From a virus, in the IMG/VR virus record IMGVR_UViG_3300006753_000034, positions 1 through 31,766 of that record: 31,766 nucleotides of DNA; one strand, 5' to 3'. The notes under the pieces are model-generated. The model had not been told where the DNA came from. It did not search any database and worked only from the letters and a program-made list of their open reading frames with translations. Made by a program: the position numbers and the translations under genes. Positions 30,242 through 31,766 of this stretch are shown in pieces (the stretch's first letter is position 1; each line of letters opens with the position of its first letter).

Positions 30242-30747
30242 CCAGTTTCACTGAGCCACTCAGTTATAATATCCATATTCGACGGTGGTTCATCAGGCGT
30301 TAGAAATAGCGCCCGTTCCGCTCTTCGTCTTCGTACTAGTCCCCGGAGAATACGACCGCCAGCCCGGTTCCACCGGATTAGCTCATTCGCAGCCGCATCC
30401 ATACGTCCACGATTAAGCTGCACTCGCATCGTACTGCTCTGGAGATTTCCGCTACCTAGATTGTATGTCCAGGAAACCAGGGCTGAGAATTGGTTAGAGC
30501 TTAGTGGTCGTATTGTAACCAATCGGCTAACTGATCGTTCAGTCGACCGAAGCTCTGTATCCAGGAGGAAGTCCGCCTCGTCTTGGGTAACCGACTCAGT
30601 ATCCATAGTAACGCGATTGCCACGCAAGTCCCAGATAGAACCCCAAGCAATAGTAGGAATACCGGCAGCACATAAATACGGGTGCAGACAGCACTGCTCG
30701 AAACCTTTAAGAATTGCCAAACCTTTTTCATTAAACTTTCCCTTCAC
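30226..30747 (-). CDS. GH24 lysozyme (phage endolysin)
   Basis: A 173-residue protein. The best start is GTG at 30747, with AGGGAG about ten bases upstream. The T4-lysozyme-type triad appears as Glu17-x8-Cys26-x5-Thr32 in the stretch GFEQCCLHPYLCAAGIPTIA, with Cys in the Asp position, as in some lambdoid-type relatives. Other family features are DEADFLLDTEL, NQFSALVSWTYNLGSGNL and RILRGLVRRRRAERALF. No signal peptide is seen, so it depends on the holin. Its start lies within the end of the holin gene. Confidence 0.88.
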   Translation of the reverse strand: MKGKFNEKGLAILKGFEQCCLHPYLCAAGIPTIAWGSIWDLRGNRVTMDTESVTQDEADFLLDTELRSTERSVSRLVTIRPLSSNQFSALVSWTYNLGSGNLQSSTMRVQLNRGRMDAAANELIRWNRAGGRILRGLVRRRRAERALFLTPDEPPSNMDIITEWLSETGHLPS

Positions 30748-31198
30748 GACGTCTGATCTCCCTGGACCCAAACCAGAATGTCAGCATCATGGTCAGCAGA
30801 CCCATAAATTCGTTGTCGAGTAACGCCATCAAATTATGAACTGATACGCCATCTTCACTCATCACCATGTATGCAATTGATGCGTTGATCACCAGGAACT
30901 CAACGACGAACACATATGTAATGATTGGTCTGATCGACGACGACAGGTTGGCGATCCATCTGGATGAACTTTTGACCATACTGGCCTGCTCCTGATGGCC
31001 GGCGATAATCTCATTGATCTCAGCGACATCGAGAGCGCCTTCCTGCTCGATCCTGACCTGCTCGACCTTCCCAGCCTGGACAGCAGCAAGCATCGCCAGT
31101 TCGTGCTTCTGATCAGACTTGGCCTGGAAGAAGTCGAGGACTTTGGGGAGGAAACTTCCACCAAATCCAAGCAGCCCGGTAAAAAATGTCAACATCAT
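30731..31198 (-). CDS. Three-TM holin of the GTA/phage type
   Basis: A 155-residue protein. The N-terminus is hydrophobic (LTFFTGLLGFGGSFLPKV), followed by a charged helix and the pair of hydrophobic segments IRPIITYVFVVEFLVINASI and FMGLLTMMLTFWFGSREIRR. The 'S..RWIANLSSSIRPIITY' element is typical of three-TM holins found in gene transfer agents and phages. AAGG lies five bases before the ATG. It releases the lysozyme encoded just downstream. Confidence 0.8.
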   Translation of the reverse strand: MMLTFFTGLLGFGGSFLPKVLDFFQAKSDQKHELAMLAAVQAGKVEQVRIEQEGALDVAEINEIIAGHQEQASMVKSSSRWIANLSSSIRPIITYVFVVEFLVINASIAYMVMSEDGVSVHNLMALLDNEFMGLLTMMLTFWFGSREIRRREGKV

Positions 31199-31272
31199 TT
31201 GTACCTTATTTGGTTTATCAATATGACGACCAGCACAATCAGAATAATTCCTTCGCCCCAGGAAAACGTCAT
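31195..31272 (-). CDS. 25-aa membrane peptide in lysis cassette
   Basis: A 25-codon frame MTFSWGEGIILIVLVVILIN plus a short basic end (QIRYK). Its ATG overlaps the upstream stop and its TGA overlaps the holin ATG, so both ends are coupled. One membrane helix fills almost the whole peptide. A regulator of the holin is a reasonable guess. Confidence 0.6.
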   Translation of the reverse strand: MTFSWGEGIILIVLVVILINQIRYK

Positions 31273-31595
31273 CGCCTTTTTACCTCTGTTAAAATTTCCT
31301 TTATATCCTGTCGGTTGTCATCCAGTGTCCGCTGCATGATTTCTATCGTGTTTTGAATAACTGCTGTCTGCGTTTTAAGCTCGTTAATTTGCTCACGATC
31401 ACGTTGGTTGGCCTCGACTTGTTGTATCTGGTCCGCAGCTTGTGCTATTTTATGATCTCGCAGATCATCGACATCATTCGCTACTGTTTGTTCTAGCGTG
31501 TTGAAGGCAATTATCCCCCCGCTGACCACTCCGACCACCGCCAGAACATGACCAATTGTGAAGTTCCTACTAAGATGCCATGATGTTTCGGTCAT
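31269..31595 (-). CDS. TM plus coiled-coil lysis-module protein (108 aa)
   Basis: The ATG at 31595 overlaps the upstream stop (ATGA), so I prefer it to an ATG four codons earlier. A TM helix (residues about 12-31, FTIGHVLAVVGVVSGGIIAF) is followed by a long coiled coil (QIQQVEANQRDREQINELKT and further). One membrane anchor plus periplasmic coiled coil is the layout of i-spanins and of related holin-neighbour proteins. No certain family. Confidence 0.65.
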   Translation of the reverse strand: MTETSWHLSRNFTIGHVLAVVGVVSGGIIAFNTLEQTVANDVDDLRDHKIAQAADQIQQVEANQRDREQINELKTQTAVIQNTIEIMQRTLDDNRQDIKEILTEVKRR

Positions 31596-31766
31596 TGGTC
31601 TATACATCCCGCTGGCGGTGTTACATAAGGGTGAGAGCCATTGTGCGCGGTCATCAGAGTATCGCAGTCACGCCTGATTGAACTAACCCGGTGTTGCAGA
31701 GCCTCCAGTTCCCGCGCTCTTTCTTCCCGCTGCTCTGGCGACAACATACTGGCGATTATTCCAATC
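31592..31766 (-). CDS. Partial Rz-like small lysis protein, C-terminal part
   Basis: A leftward frame enters from the right edge and stops at 31592, overlapping the next ATG. The visible 57 residues read IGIIASMLSPEQREERAREL, a helical stretch with LEALQHRVSSIRRDCDTL, and a Pro/Cys-containing end (TPPAGCIDQ). The hydrophobic start and coiled coil fit the tail of a spanin or similar protein. An ATG at 31747 is possible, but the frame remains open to the edge. Confidence 0.5.
   Translation of the reverse strand, partial: IGIIASMLSPEQREERARELEALQHRVSSIRRDCDTLMTAHNGSHPYVTPPAGCIDQ

Noticed and set aside
1-31766. Window as a complete circular genome, with the left and right partial genes joined
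   Set aside because: Joining the ends puts the left partial gene one base out of frame with the right partial gene, and the two sequences (fibre-like and spanin-like) do not fit one protein.

Overview
The window is part of the genome of a short-tailed (podovirus-like) dsDNA phage. The left two thirds carry a leftward (minus-strand) packaging and virion module in the usual order of T7-like morphogenesis clusters: small terminase, small proteins, large terminase, portal, scaffold, major capsid protein, a putative decoration protein, tail adaptor, tail nozzle, three internal virion (DNA ejection) proteins of increasing size, and tail fibre/appendage genes running off the left edge. By eye the base composition is moderate, with a GC-richer lysis end. 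The host is not identifiable from sequence. A holin resembling the three-TM holins of gene transfer agents and a SleB-type hydrolase would fit a proteobacterium, perhaps an alphaproteobacterium, but this is weak. No integrase, DNA polymerase or RNA polymerase is visible in this window.

The right third is mostly rightward (plus strand). 22261-25513 holds small unknown genes, a DUF932-like protein and good intrinsic terminators. 25556-26461 is a small leftward control block (two helix-turn-helix proteins, a PD-(D/E)XK nuclease, a 58-aa protein). It faces a rightward operon starting at 26653 across a divergent intergenic region with two matching palindromic operators (CTGCAT-N2-ATGCAG). The rightward operon encodes a recombination/replication set: YqaJ-like exonuclease, RAD52-like annealing protein, SSB-like protein, zinc-ribbon protein and a stand-alone DnaA domain IV protein. 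It ends with a tiny membrane protein and a secreted SleB-type cell wall hydrolase. That gene runs tail to tail into a leftward lysis cassette: partial Rz-like gene, TM/coiled-coil protein, 25-aa membrane peptide, three-TM holin, GH24 lysozyme.

The most unusual structure is at 21550-22720. The apparently gene-free stretch 21550-22072 is an inverted, decayed copy of the gene 22261-22662 together with its 5' leader and its 3' terminator. The coding part is frameshifted and interrupted, yet a 22-bp leader segment is identical in both arms and the terminator still folds. Between the arms lie a long nested hairpin and two pairs of perfect tandem repeats whose GTCACGCC cores occur in both orientations, which looks like an origin or a control region. 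A second hidden signal is a 13-mer (TCAACGCACAAAA) present four times, each 50-130 bp upstream of a leftward gene; it is a candidate phage late-promoter or activator element. Two copies are paired with a shared AAAAAAAATGACCT hairpin/T-tract.

Gene starts were chosen from Shine-Dalgarno sequences and from ATGA/TGATG/TAATG overlaps; several differ from the longest open frame.
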